DNA of 64,000 nucleotides from Daedaleopsis sinensis (lineage: Eukaryota > Basidiomycota > Agaricomycetes > Polyporales > Polyporaceae): positions 496,001 to 560,000 of the forward strand of contig CM066310.1 of NCBI GenBank assembly GCA_033807695.1, in the 5' to 3' direction. The notes beneath the pieces were generated by a model. The model was not told where the DNA came from. It made no database searches and saw only the letters and a program-made list of their open reading frames with translations. Shown one piece after another: positions 10,171 through 20,793 of the stretch (its first letter is position 1; every line of letters begins with the position of its first letter). Both the position numbers and the translations under genes were made by a program.

Positions 10171-11478
10171 ACATAGCGTACACCTGCGTGGTCGCGCTGA
10201 CATTGCCCAGCAGCCGACGTAGACATTGATATCAGTATATATTACTTAGCAGTATCTAGTACATATGACGTCATCTATACATGTAGACTTTTTGCCTTGC
10301 GCGATCGATCGCCTGTGCTTAATGACTTCGAGCGAGTCGGTGCCTGAGGGTGCCTGGCGATCTTCATGATGTTCGCCGGAGACGATGACGCAGTTACATA
10401 TGCTCGGCGCGGGCGGCCGACATATGCTCGGCGTATCGTTCAGGGGAGCGAGACGTACACATGATGATCAAAGGGGGACGCGCATCATCGCCCCGTGATG
10501 ATGTCGACGCGTCTGACCTGCGCTACGCCCAGCGTTGTCGTGAGGGCGTCCTTGGCGGCCGGCCGATGCAGGTGAACGTCCAGCGGGTCAGAGGCGAGGA
10601 GCGCGTAGCGCAAGTAGAGCGGGCGGGCAGGGAGACGCAGTTGGAGACACGCCGGTCGAGCGCGGAGCGAGGAGGGGAGGCGGGCTGCGGGGATACACGA
10701 GCGGGGCGCGAGCAGAGCAGAACGGGCGACAGGGAGCGGGCGGCGGGAGCGGGGAGCGGGCGGCGTGGAGAGACGGCTCGAGGGCGAGGGCGGGCGGCGG
10801 GCGGGGCGGAGAGAGGCGGATAAGCGCAGGGGAGAGGAGCGGGAGCAGAGTGGCGCGGGGACGGTGAGACCGGAGCGGGAGCGGGAGATAGGCGAGTGAC
10901 GGGCGGTGATGGGCGTTGATGGGAACAGAGGATATTCCTCCCCTCGGTTTTAAAACCAGGGAGGAATATCCCTTGGTGTAGACGGCTCCGCGCGCTGACA
11001 AACGCAACTTCTTGGTTCGTCGTGGTCTCCAACCACTTTCGCAATATATGCCCTTGATAAATGGTTCTTGCCTGTTCCGTAACATCTTCAACAATATATT
11101 AGTACAGCGCAAAGTACGCAGACGACATGGCTCATAAACTGTTCTATTTGACGAAGACGAGTTCGCCCTCAGCTCCTCCTCCAGCCAGTAACACGAACTT
11201 GAATATGATTACGTTTCCCTGCCTCTGTGCCGCCGGCGTAGCACGCCGAATTACAAACCAACGGATAAGCTATGTTAAGGTATAGACTGATGGAAGTATC
11301 GAGAATCCTGAGCAATACGAGTCCGTAACCAAGCGTTAAGGTTTAGCCAAGACCCCCGATAGTACTAAGAGCAACCAATCCACTGTGAAGGTAAGTACTA
11401 TGTATGTGTGTCCCCTGTCAACGAAAGTTGAACTTGACTGGTGGAAGAGCCAAAGTTGTGACGAGTCACCGCGGCGGC
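10171..11478. other. Non-coding, low-complexity stretch
   Basis: No gene seen. 10600-10890 is G-rich low-complexity DNA (gcgggcgg and gggagcgg runs) that keeps minus-strand proline/serine frames open. A long palindrome sits at 10930-10971. 11100-11478 is ordinary intergenic DNA downstream of the laccase stop. Confidence 0.5.
10930..10971. repeat. 42-bp near-perfect palindrome
   Basis: The left arm ggatattcctccc (10930-10942) is exactly complementary to gggaggaatatcc (10959-10971). Between them a second inverted repeat, ggttttaaaacc (10946-10957), is centred on ttttaaaa. Only four bases (ctc and a) do not pair. It could be a cruciform, an RNA hairpin, a regulator site or the core of a small foldback element. 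Confidence 0.85.
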
Positions 11479-13539
11479 TCACAGACCGTCAGGGTACGCA
11501 GCGTTGTACGTGGGGCACAGGTCGTTCCAAGCAGCTGCAAGCACGTCGTCAGTCAGCGTCCTCACTCACATGGCTTGTAAGGTGCTACTCACAGGACGGC
11601 GTGTTCACAGACGCAGCATCTGCCGTGTCTTCGCTCAACACGATCGCAAAGCCGGCCTCGAGATGGAAGTCGATGTGGCAGTGGAGGAACCAGGGGCCGG
11701 GGTTGTTCGTCGTGAACCGGATGGTGACGTTGTCGCCGTCCGTGCCCGTGCTCACCGTGTCCCGCTGGGGCGGGTTCACATAGTTGTAGTCGCTGCTGCC
11801 CGCGCTACGGACGACGTAGAACGTGTGCTATGCGGCGTGAGGTGTGAGTATGACAACGATGGCAGAACACCATGAGCATCATGGAAGAAAAGCACTTACC
11901 CCGTGCAAGTGGAAGGGATGGGGTGTACCCGGAGCGTTTGTAGACGTAATCGGGAATGAGAGTTCGATGGTGGAGTTGGAGGGGAGGGTGTACACGCTTC
12001 CACTCGGGAGGAGATCTGCGGCGGTTTGCGCGCCGCTCATGATCTGGAGGAGGACTGGGACGGTGGGAGAGACAAAGTTCACGTTGTTGATGAAGAACGC
12101 AGTACCGTTCTGCAAAATGTTCACGCGTCAGCTGTACAGTTCGATTAGAGATGCTTGGGCGTGGATACGTACAAAGTCAAAGTCGAGGTTGAGCGCGTAG
12201 TCGACGCCTCCCACCGTCGCATCGCCGGGCGCGGCAAGGTTTTCAAGCGGGATAAGGTCGGTCTCGGCGAGCGGGATGGAGCTGGTTAGGTCTGCGGCAT
12301 CAGGCTCGACCTCGTCGGCGGTATCGTATCGCAGAATTGCGGAGTTGACGCCGCCATCTGTGGTGACCGTACCGGTGTTAGGGATGGCTTGAATCCAGTA
12401 ATTATCGATATCTTGATCGGCGGTGAGCTGTTAAGTTCCATTGATTTAAGCACAAATTTGTGCCGATACGACTGATAGGGAAACACCTACCACAAAAGAG
12501 TAGCGTTGGCCAGCGAAGATCTGTATCGAGTCAACGGTCAAAGGCTCTACATTGACGGCGTCAACCTCGATGATAGTGAAGTTATGGCCTTGGATGTAAA
12601 AGGTGAAGTTGGGGTCGCAGGAGACGGAGACGAGGCGGAAGCGGTAGCGTTTCCCTTGAGTAACAGTGATGACCGCGAGCTCAGCGTCAGCATCACCGCC
12701 AGCCGCGCGTCCAAGTCCGTTGATCAAGGTTGAATCCGCGCCTGTTCTGTGAGGGATGAGTGTGCAAACGGACTCGATGCGAGGATATGGATATGAACTC
12801 ACGGGAACTGAGGTCCCAGACGTGCCGCGGTGTGATACCAGTCCGAGAGCGTGATAACAGTAGTATCTACCGGAATTCAGCGCCATTGACAAGATTAAAC
12901 CCTTGAAAAATTCACCATCGTCGACATCGTACAAGTCCGCGTGCGGATCGTCAGGATCGTAGACGACCATAGGTCCGCGGAGACCGTCGCAGTATTGAGT
13001 GGACAAGTGGCTGTGGTACCAGAAGGTGCCGGCTTGGTCGACCGCAGTGAAGTCGTACAAGAATGAGTTGCCAGCGGAGATCGGGCACTGGTTCACGAAG
13101 GCAGCACCATCGGCCCAGTTCGTTCCCGCCTGGAAAAATCCGTGCCAGTGCTAGCGAAGACATGAACAATCGAGCTTCAGACATGAGCGGTACCTGGAGA
13201 ACAACGACGTACAATGGTAGTAGCAGTGAGCATGGTCTCGTTGGTGAGACTGTCGATGACATTAATCTGGAAGTTATCACCCTACAGGATCAATAATCAA
13301 TCACTCGTCAGCGTATCGAGCGGGTACTTGTGTTGAGATTGGGAATATACCTTGTTACCCGTGATGAGTGGTCCGGGGAAGACGTCGTTCATAACGACAG
13401 CAGCACGAGTGAACCCGTCGGGGGAGATGTCCGCGTTCGAGATAGTGAGGTCGGCAACTGGGCCAATGGCACCTGAGACGACGTGTGCCCAGGAGAGGCA
13501 AAGAGCGACAAGGGCAGTGAGGGAGTGAAGCTTGCCCAT
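11479..13539 (-). CDS. Laccase (secreted multicopper oxidase)
   Basis: Benzenediol:oxygen oxidoreductase, secreted, oxidising phenols and lignin-related compounds with reduction of O2 to water. The first exon (13351-13539) has a 23-residue signal peptide ([23 protein letters not shown]), then AIGPVADL, the usual mature start. All four copper motifs are present across exons: HWHG, HSH, HPFHLHGH (split by an intron) and [12 protein letters not shown]. The residue ten after the type-1 cysteine is Phe, the axial residue associated with high-redox-potential laccases. The splice joining DVDD to [14 protein letters not shown] (about 12854-12916) is clean. The end is [15 protein letters not shown], stop at 11479-11481. 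About ten introns; full length. N-glycosylation sequons occur. Alternative (ferroxidase or ascorbate oxidase) is unlikely given these motifs. Confidence 0.95.
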
Positions 13540-13626
13540 GGCTGAAAGAGCGGTTGAAGCGGACTAGAGACCTTGGCAGAGACGAAGGAGAATGAGGTGA
13601 CGGATCCACGGCAGAATGACCATGAT

Positions 13627-13634
13627 CTTATAAG
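13627..13634 (-). promoter_or_regulatory. Possible laccase TATA box
   Basis: cttataag lies about 90 bp upstream of the laccase ATG (13539). The position suits a TATA box, but the match is short. Confidence 0.3.
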
Positions 13635-13639
13635 TGATA

Positions 13640-14999
13640 GAAACACAGGACGCGATGCACCCTCTTCCAGTACCATGGATCAACAACATCACACGAAGTA
13701 CGGTTAGAAATGCGCAGTATCCGCCCACCGCACAATTCGCGCGGGGGTTCGCTTTCCGCAGTGTCGCGAACCAAAGGAAGGGGCATCGGACGGCGTAGCA
13801 GATGGCTGCGGTCCGCCGGCTACGGTGGTGAGAAACGAGTCTGTATAGGGACGATTTCCGGACGATGCGACTAACGTGGGAGCAGTAGCACAATATGCAC
13901 AGCCACGTCGTCGGGTCCACGTCGCATTAGAGCTCGCCGCCCGGGTCCGGAGGCTGACGGCAGTAAACATCCTGCGCAAAGCCGACGGACGCATCAAAGC
14001 GCAGGCTGCGGACTATGGGTGCTCTAAGAATATACTGGCCAAACACCGACTGTGCTCGCAATAATACCGCATATGTGTGCCCATGCTATACACTGGCAGT
14101 GAGGATGGTCAGGTGTACAGTCTAGTAGGAAATCTCTGGCAGGCTGCTTGGGTGCGCTATACGGTGCCGGGAGAAGTCAACCGTTGAGATTGACTGCGGG
14201 ATGACCTGACGTACCAGTGCGAATCTTTGCGAGAAGATGCCAAAATCACCATGGTGAATAGTGGGTAGGTCCTAGTAGACTGAAGAATTAGTTAACAAGT
14301 GTTATCCCTTAAACTTCAAGGCGAAGACGAGAGGTCCAGCACATGGAAGCGGTCGCAAGTTGCTCAACGGTGTCCACGCACTTGCTCGTGATGATCATCT
14401 GGAAGTAGTCACGATCAGCCTTTATAAATCATCACGGGCAAATGGAGATCGTGCTTAACAAGCGGATAAGTAGATCCAAGACTCCATGGGGAGAGCCAGG
14501 ATGAATCTTAGTGATCAGTGTAAGGTTCAATCAAAACTTCGTGGTCCTGGATAGCGCCCGTGGGTGGCAGTGCTTGGCATTACATAATTCCTCGGTCCGT
14601 TTCGGCGAGTAACTCCGTTGATCGCGTCAAACTCGCCGTTACTACTTACTCCGGAAGCACAAGACTGTCCTGAAGTCACCTCTGTCACTTGTGTTGTTCT
14701 ACACCGTTACGTCTCTGATTTTTCTACGCTTTATTTTGCTGCCCAACTGCTAGCTTTTGGTGGAGAATCTCATAGATATTCTGAACATCACGAACCGGAT
14801 CGCCCACAGCCTCAGTATCTCCGTCGAGTGCGAGCATCGAGATGGTTGCAGCATCTTGTCTGACGTGTCGAACGGCTTCTTGGCGCCTTCCATGCCATGT
14901 CCTAGCTGCTGCGCAAGCTCAAGTATACTGAGCTCTCACCCTTGTTTCACCCTACTCTTGGGACGGCGCCGTGAAAAGGTAGTCAGTCTACTAGCCATC
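13640..14999. other. Intergenic between divergent laccase and G-alpha genes
   Basis: About 1.4 kb without a convincing gene. It should hold the laccase promoter and the upstream region of the G-alpha gene. I did not identify metal- or xenobiotic-response elements with confidence. Confidence 0.4.
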
Positions 15000-16875
15000 A
15001 TGGGCGCAGGACCATCAGTAGTACGCGCTAGCATCGATGCCCGACTCCGGAACTTTCGTCAGGCCGTTATGTTGCAGGTACGCTTTGACGTACTTGCTTT
15101 GACTGTCTTACTCACCTTCGGTGATTTCCCCTGTAGGCAGATATTGCTCAGGGTGAGAAAGAGCCTCGACGGAGACTCAAGACAGCCAAGGTGAGTGCCC
15201 CTCCAGATTAAAAGTTGTGATCATTGGTCTAGTCACGTAAACCCTGCGGTCAGCCCTTGAGGTTGCCCCAGGGTTGTCCCCATACCTCAAACGCGTGTCG
15301 TAAAGCTGACATGTTTACAGGTACTTGTGCTCGGCGCGGAGGGGTCGGGAAAGTCTACACTACTCAAGCGGATACGCATGGCATTCGGAGACCCCTTCTC
15401 CCCCGAAGAGATCGAACACTACCGTCAGCTAATCTTCCGCAATATCACTCACGGCCTCCGGTCCGTCCTCTACTACATGGCCAGCCTGAACCTCAGAGTG
15501 TCGGCCGAGGACGAGCACCTGCTCTGCCTCTTCGACGACGATGTACCCGACATCATCGCAGGACAACCGTTCCCCGTCGAGTATCGCGTCGCGCTCGGGC
15601 GACTATGGGCCGACCCGAGCGTCCAGGCTGCGTATTCCCTTGACAACAACGCCGAACTTCCGCAGAAGTGAGTCAGGGTGCCGCGCCGAGCGGGCGCAGT
15701 CAGCGCGGCTCGGCGTTCAACCGCCTTGCACTCGCCATGCACTTGCACTGACGCGCTGGTCCGGGCAGCCTTCCGTACTTCTGCGCCAACCTAGAGCGCT
15801 TGTTCAGCCCGGCGTATAGCCCCAACGAGCAAGATATTCTGCGGGCACACGAGAACACGAACAGGCTGACGGTGGTGGAGCTCAAGACACCAGTCACGAA
15901 GCTCCAGCTGGTCTCCCTCGGGAACGCGATGGGCAACCGCAAGAAGTGGATACACCACTTCGACAACGTGGACGCGGTGGTGTACGTCGTGGACATAAGC
16001 AGCTACAACGCTCGGCGCGTGGACGACCAAAGCGTTGTACGTGTTGTCATCACTAGGCGGTCGGGTGCATCATGATAGTGACCATCGCGCTCCGCGTTCC
16101 CTGACAGAGTATCATAGAAGACGCAATGGCCGTCTGGAGCAGCATCGCGCATTCGCGGTGGTTCGAGAACAGGGCGCTCGTAGGTCGAGATTCTCCTGGT
16201 CCAGCTATCGTCGCTCATCACAATCGGGACAGATACTCCTCCTGAACAAGAATGACCGCTTCGAGGAGAGCGTTCCGCATGCTGACATCGCACACTACTG
16301 CCCAGTGAGTCCCATTGGCGGTGCACGCCTACCGCAACACTGCTGACCGATATCTCTGCAGGATTTCAACGGCGAGCCGGGTGACCCTAAGTCCGGGCGT
16401 GAATACTTCAAGAAACGCTTTGCTAGACTTGCGAAGACTACAGAAGCGAAAAGCGAGAGAGAAATCTACATCCAGTGCGTCAGAAGACGGTTGTAGATCC
16501 TGCCACAGGACTGACGGCTTTTCTGTCTTGTCCACCTTCGCTCTCAGCGTGACGAGCGTGATCGACGATTCGGCCATACACCGAGTCATGGTGGCGGCTG
16601 TAGAAGGTGCGCACATCTCTCCACACATCTCGGGCTTTCAATAGATTCACTGACCGTGAACCGTCCCCCAGAGTGAGTTCGCACCTGATTTCTAGTAGAG
16701 CTAAAGTGGCTCCGGGTGCCCAGGGACTTTGTGTCTTGGCACTGACTTCTCGGCTTCTTTACATAGTACTATTCTCCGACAGAGTATGGACCAGAATAAT
16801 CTGCGGCGGTCGCGGGAGACGACGATGAGCTGCCTCTCACGATGGAGAAGGAGGCGTCCTTCGGAATCGCCCTGA
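15000..16875 (+). CDS. Heterotrimeric G-protein alpha subunit, divergent paralogue
   Basis: Exons 15000-15077, 15137-15190, 15321-15667, 15769-16036, 16108-16179, 16233-16304, 16362-16474, 16548-16606, 16672 (one base) and 16767-16875 give 390 residues. Recognisable parts: a Gly-2 myristoylation start (MGAGPS) without Cys-3; P-loop GAEGSGKST; helical-domain segment; NRKKWIHHFDNVDAVVYVVD after switch II; NKND for guanine recognition; TSVID in place of TCATD; and a C-terminal AAVEDTIL matching the AAVKDTIL of other G-alphas. Switch II, normally DVGGQR, reads SLGNAM, so the catalytic Gln is Ala. Switch I lacks the usual arginine-threonine pair. The product probably binds guanine nucleotide and membranes but may not hydrolyse GTP normally. 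Such expanded G-alpha paralogues are known in Agaricomycetes. The C-terminal tail is long and arginine-rich. Confidence 0.85.
16607..16766 (+). other. One-nucleotide exon (A at 16672) between two introns
   Basis: Intron 16607-16671 (gtgcgc ... cactgac ... cccccag) and intron 16673-16766 (gtgagt ... cactgac ... acatag) leave a single A as an exon. With it, GAA-G|A|T-ACT reads E-D-T and restores the conserved DTIL of G-alpha. Skipping it gives an unrelated tail (EVLFSDR...). Confidence 0.6.
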
Positions 16876-17386
16876 TCGATGCGTGAATTCTCGTCCGCAT
16901 ATTGACGTATAGCCCGTTTGTATCTTGTCATACGTCGTGTCTCTGTATATATTATGTTCACTTTAACCGAGTAGGAAGGGTGAATGATCAATGCACTAGT
17001 AATCTGGTTTAAGGAGACGCAGTCTCACTGCGAGTGTGACGTTATACCCGGCAGTTGGACCCTATACCGATGTTTTCTGCAACGATTCGACTTGCGCATT
17101 CATACCTATACCCTCCGTGTGCCGAACGTAGTGACCGACACTTTCTTCCCGACTCACCTCGCCTCATATAACTACACCGTGATTCCCATGCAGACCATTG
17201 ACGTATAACGGCTCACGATCCTACCCTCCATCCATAAGTTCAACGAAATACAACCGAGTCAGTCAACCAGCTTTCTGTAGGGTGAGCATCGTACGAAACA
17301 GTGGGCCCCAAATAGCAAACATACCAGAACCCAGATACGTATATAGCATATGTGGCAGCAATCGCAGACTCAGCGATCACTGCCCT
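16876..17386. other. Intergenic between convergent genes
   Basis: About 510 bp holding the 3' ends of the G-alpha gene (plus) and the F-box gene (minus). No gene or strong terminator hairpin seen. Confidence 0.4.
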
Positions 17387-19750
17387 TCAACCGACCTTCC
17401 ACGCCCAGCAGGGTCCTACAATGACATCCGTCAGCACACGCGCGGAGCACCCTTGGTGAACACTCACCTAGCGGATCCATCCGCTGATGTTGCGCCCCGG
17501 TCCACAACCCCAACACACCCATCGCAGACGCGACGCCCCCGATCTGGACGCCCTCGGTCACCCACTCGTCCGTGTCTCCGCCCTCGACGGTGGAGTACTG
17601 CAAGCATTCACGCAGAGATCAGTATACGTATGAGGTGCGCGCTGTGGGGCGGAGACGTACTGTCGTCCACCGCACGCTGCCGTCCGCGGTGACGGAGACG
17701 GTGCCGTGCAACTTGCGCGGCCGCCCGGTCATCGACGAGCCGGTCGTCTCGCCCTCGATGTGGATCGTCGGCAGGTGCGCGTAGCCGGGAACCTCGGAGG
17801 GCGCGTAGGACTTGATGCGCAGGTTCATGCTGACGATGCGCACGGCTTCCGATAGATGCGGCGGCTCTGGGTATTCGCCCGAAAGCTGGGGGGAGGAAAT
17901 CGCGTGAGTGGTGGGCGTGACGCCGGGATGCGGATATCTGCGTACGTTGTGCACTTGGTTGCGGGGGGTCAGCTCAGTGCAGAGACAGGACAGAGATGCG
18001 ATACTCACGAATCAAGTCTCTGTAGTCCATCCAGCAGATGCAGCGCCTAGGGGGAGTGGGCGTCAGTCGTGTCCGTGGTGACGCCTTGTATAACTCACAT
18101 CCACACGCCGGTTACGCCGGCCCAGTCCCATCCCACTACTTCCCCAACATCGGTCGCCTTCCCTTTGCCCTTCCCGCTCCCTTCACGCTCGTCTGTATCC
18201 TCCGGTGGTGTATGGGGCTTGTACGCAGCAGCATCCCACGGCGCACTTCCGCTGCGGAGGCCATCCAATGAGAATAGCCCACGGAGGTCTGCGAGCTGGA
18301 ACGAATCTCGCAGATTCGATTCGACGACAACACGAGCAGCGGCGAGGTAAGCCCAGTCTGGACGAAGCTGCGACGATGGCGGAGACTTCTTGGTAGCTGG
18401 AAACCCGGGCTCGGGCGGAGCGGGGTCAGGATCCTCTTCAATGCCGTCCGCATCATCATCGCCGTCGTCGGTTTCTGCGGGACCCGCGAGGTCAGTGTCG
18501 TTGTTCAAGCCCTCTCCGACCTGTGCATTTCCATCAAAAACGAACTCCGTGGGATCGTCTGTGTCCTCGCGCCCGATAGCGTTCTCGTGCTCGACTTCGT
18601 CCTCAAACGTGACGTCGTCGTCGAACTCGTTGCCTTCCTCGTCTTCTTCTCCGCTCTCGTCGCCCTCATGCTCGTGCCTCGCGGTCACGCGGCTGAACAG
18701 CGCCAGGATTGGGTGCAACAGCGCGTCCTCGTCTACCGCATTCCGATGCGTCTCATTCTTGCTGGCTACGACCGGGAGGAACGGGCCCCAATGGCGGTCG
18801 CGCGTGAGATAGCGCATGTTGTACGCGCGCATGCGTGCGAGCCGCCGTGCGCGCGACTGCTGTTTCGCTTCGCTTCGGTATGTGGTCTCCGCATCGCCCT
18901 TCGAGGCGCCCGGTGTGAGTGAGGTTATAATGCGGTCTTTGAACGCGCTCACAGTGTCTTTCGGGACGAGCGCCGGTGGAGAAGGTATGAAGCCGGTGCA
19001 GGCTATGATGCGCCCCGCAGCTTGCATCTCGCGGAACGCGTCCCCCTCCAGGAACTGATTCGTAAGTCCGCCGTCCCATCTCTCTCCTGCGAAGATCGCG
19101 TTGATCTTGGGGGGAAGTCCTCGCGCGAGCACGGGCTCTAGCCAGGCGATGTTGCGCGCGCAGACGGACTCGCCGAAGATACGTCCGGGGTTGTCAGCAG
19201 GGCCTCCAATCGCCTGCGGCACGGGCGGGAATGTGGGGTAGTTTGAGGTCCGTGCAAGAGGGGTCTGTTTGTCAGACGCGAGGTCGTGCGAGGGAAGGAA
19301 GGAGAACACGATTGTGAACGGGCATGGGAGCGCCGTGCTGATTACGGAGAGGACAGCGTCGAAAGCGCGGACATTGCGGTGGGTCTCTTCCTCTTCAGTG
19401 ACCCACTCGGAGCCCGGGTCGCGGGTGGGGTCCGTTTGGTACTCGAAACGGCCCGCGGCCCACACCCTCTTCCGATACTCTACGCCCCAGTTGAATGCAT
19501 CGTATAGATGGTGGTCGTTCTTGGAGGACGCACACCGTTCCCACCCGGGTCCGCCTCCAGACGCGCGGGGGTCATCGAAGGTCGTCAGGAAGATCTCGCG
19601 CCACAGGTGGTTATCGGTTGTGTTGTAGACGAGAGCGCGATTCGTCTTGTTGGTCTGTGCGAACGCGGCGATGGCGCGAGGGAAACCAGCGGCCGCAGCT
19701 GAGACGAGTATGTGCTCGAGCAGTTCAGGAGGTAGCTCATGTATAGACAT
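17387..19750 (-). CDS. F-box protein
   Basis: Predicted substrate-recognition subunit of an SCF ubiquitin ligase. The start is chosen at MSIHELPPELLEHILV (ATG 19748-19750), where the F-box begins at once; an in-frame ATG 57 bp earlier is possible. The F-box covers about residues 4-45. The large first exon runs to about 18095 and includes a very acidic region (GDESGEEDEEGNEFDDDVTFEDE) and a lysine/glycine run (GKGKGKA). Small exons then give RCICWMDYRDLI, a conserved block SMNLRIKSYAPSEV..HLPTIHIEGE, GRPRKLHGTVSVTADGSVRWT, a glycine-rich block (GVQIGGVASAMGVLGLWTG), and the end DPLGPCWAWKVG, stop at 17387-17389. This is the layout of a basidiomycete F-box family ending in DPLGPFW-like sequence. 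The target is unknown. Confidence 0.8.
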
Positions 19751-20793
19751 CGGGGCGTGGCGGCAGCAGTAGAAGATAGCAGTAGAAGGCTCGAATGTGG
19801 AGCACAAGTAGGTGACGTTAGAGAGCTATATGTCGTAGACGGTAGTGGTGGTGGTAGAGACCCAACTTCAAAGCTTCAAGGTGTGAATGCGACTCGGAGG
19901 TCATTTGATGTATATACCCGGTCGGATGGTCGACGCTGACCAAGAGCTGACTACCCTAGATAAGATTAGATCGACCGGCTTACACGATCACGAGGCCGCG
20001 TAAAACGCGACGCGACGCGTGTCTAGGGACTTCAGGAAAGACTCGGTCAACGCGGAACTGTCATTATATTGGTGTATAACGGTATACGATGGCCAGGAAA
20101 CTCACACAGCCCAAGTGCTGCAGTACTTTTGGTAGCCCGACATGGAGCGGCTAATATTCGTCCAACGCCTCACGCATCAGCAAATCGTCCGGACTACTTA
20201 GAGACCGGAAACCCACTGGAACGCTCTGAGCCAGGATCCTCCAGCAAATCTCAGTACACCTGGATCAGTAGGTTCATCTGCTGGTCCAGAGTGCACTCAG
20301 ACGCACTAAGACGTGCTCAGACTCCACAAGGCGAGAAATCAGACGATCCAAGTGGTCGCAATTGATGTATTTAGTACCAGAACGTGCCGAATAAGCAGTG
20401 GGTACTGCGAATGCTAGGTTCAAATATTTCGGGCTGTGCTGTACGTATTGGAACAGGTACGTCGTAAGGACAGGAAGGATCGGGCTGATGCGACGACCAA
20501 ATACTAGAGAGAGAGAGAGGAGCAAGGCCAAGGAGTGGATGTCGTCAACATACAGTGGCGGTAACTTGAACGCGAGAGATCAGATCAGGGACTCTAGTAT
20601 GGGGCAAAATAGAGTGGACGTGACGTGGTGCCACAACACAGCATCGTCGGAGAAGGGGCAGCGAGAGATCATGAGCGGTTTGGGGGGAATTCGGGTGGCA
20701 GACACAGTCCTAGTAGGAAGGCGATGCTTGAGTCGGTGCTGGGTGTGGGGATGGACTCGGAGCAGAGATAGAAGGACACACTCACCTCAGATA
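19751..20793. other. Intergenic, left edge of the transposon cluster
   Basis: About 1 kb without a gene I can support. The F-box promoter lies at its left end. A plus-strand frame at 20398-21066 overlaps the real minus-strand exon that follows and is not taken as a gene. Confidence 0.4.

Noticed and set aside
10523..11112. Minus-strand Pro/Ser/Arg-rich frames of 173-174 residues
   Set aside because: Two overlapping frames are open because of G-rich low-complexity DNA; composition is not protein-like and the frames run through the palindrome.
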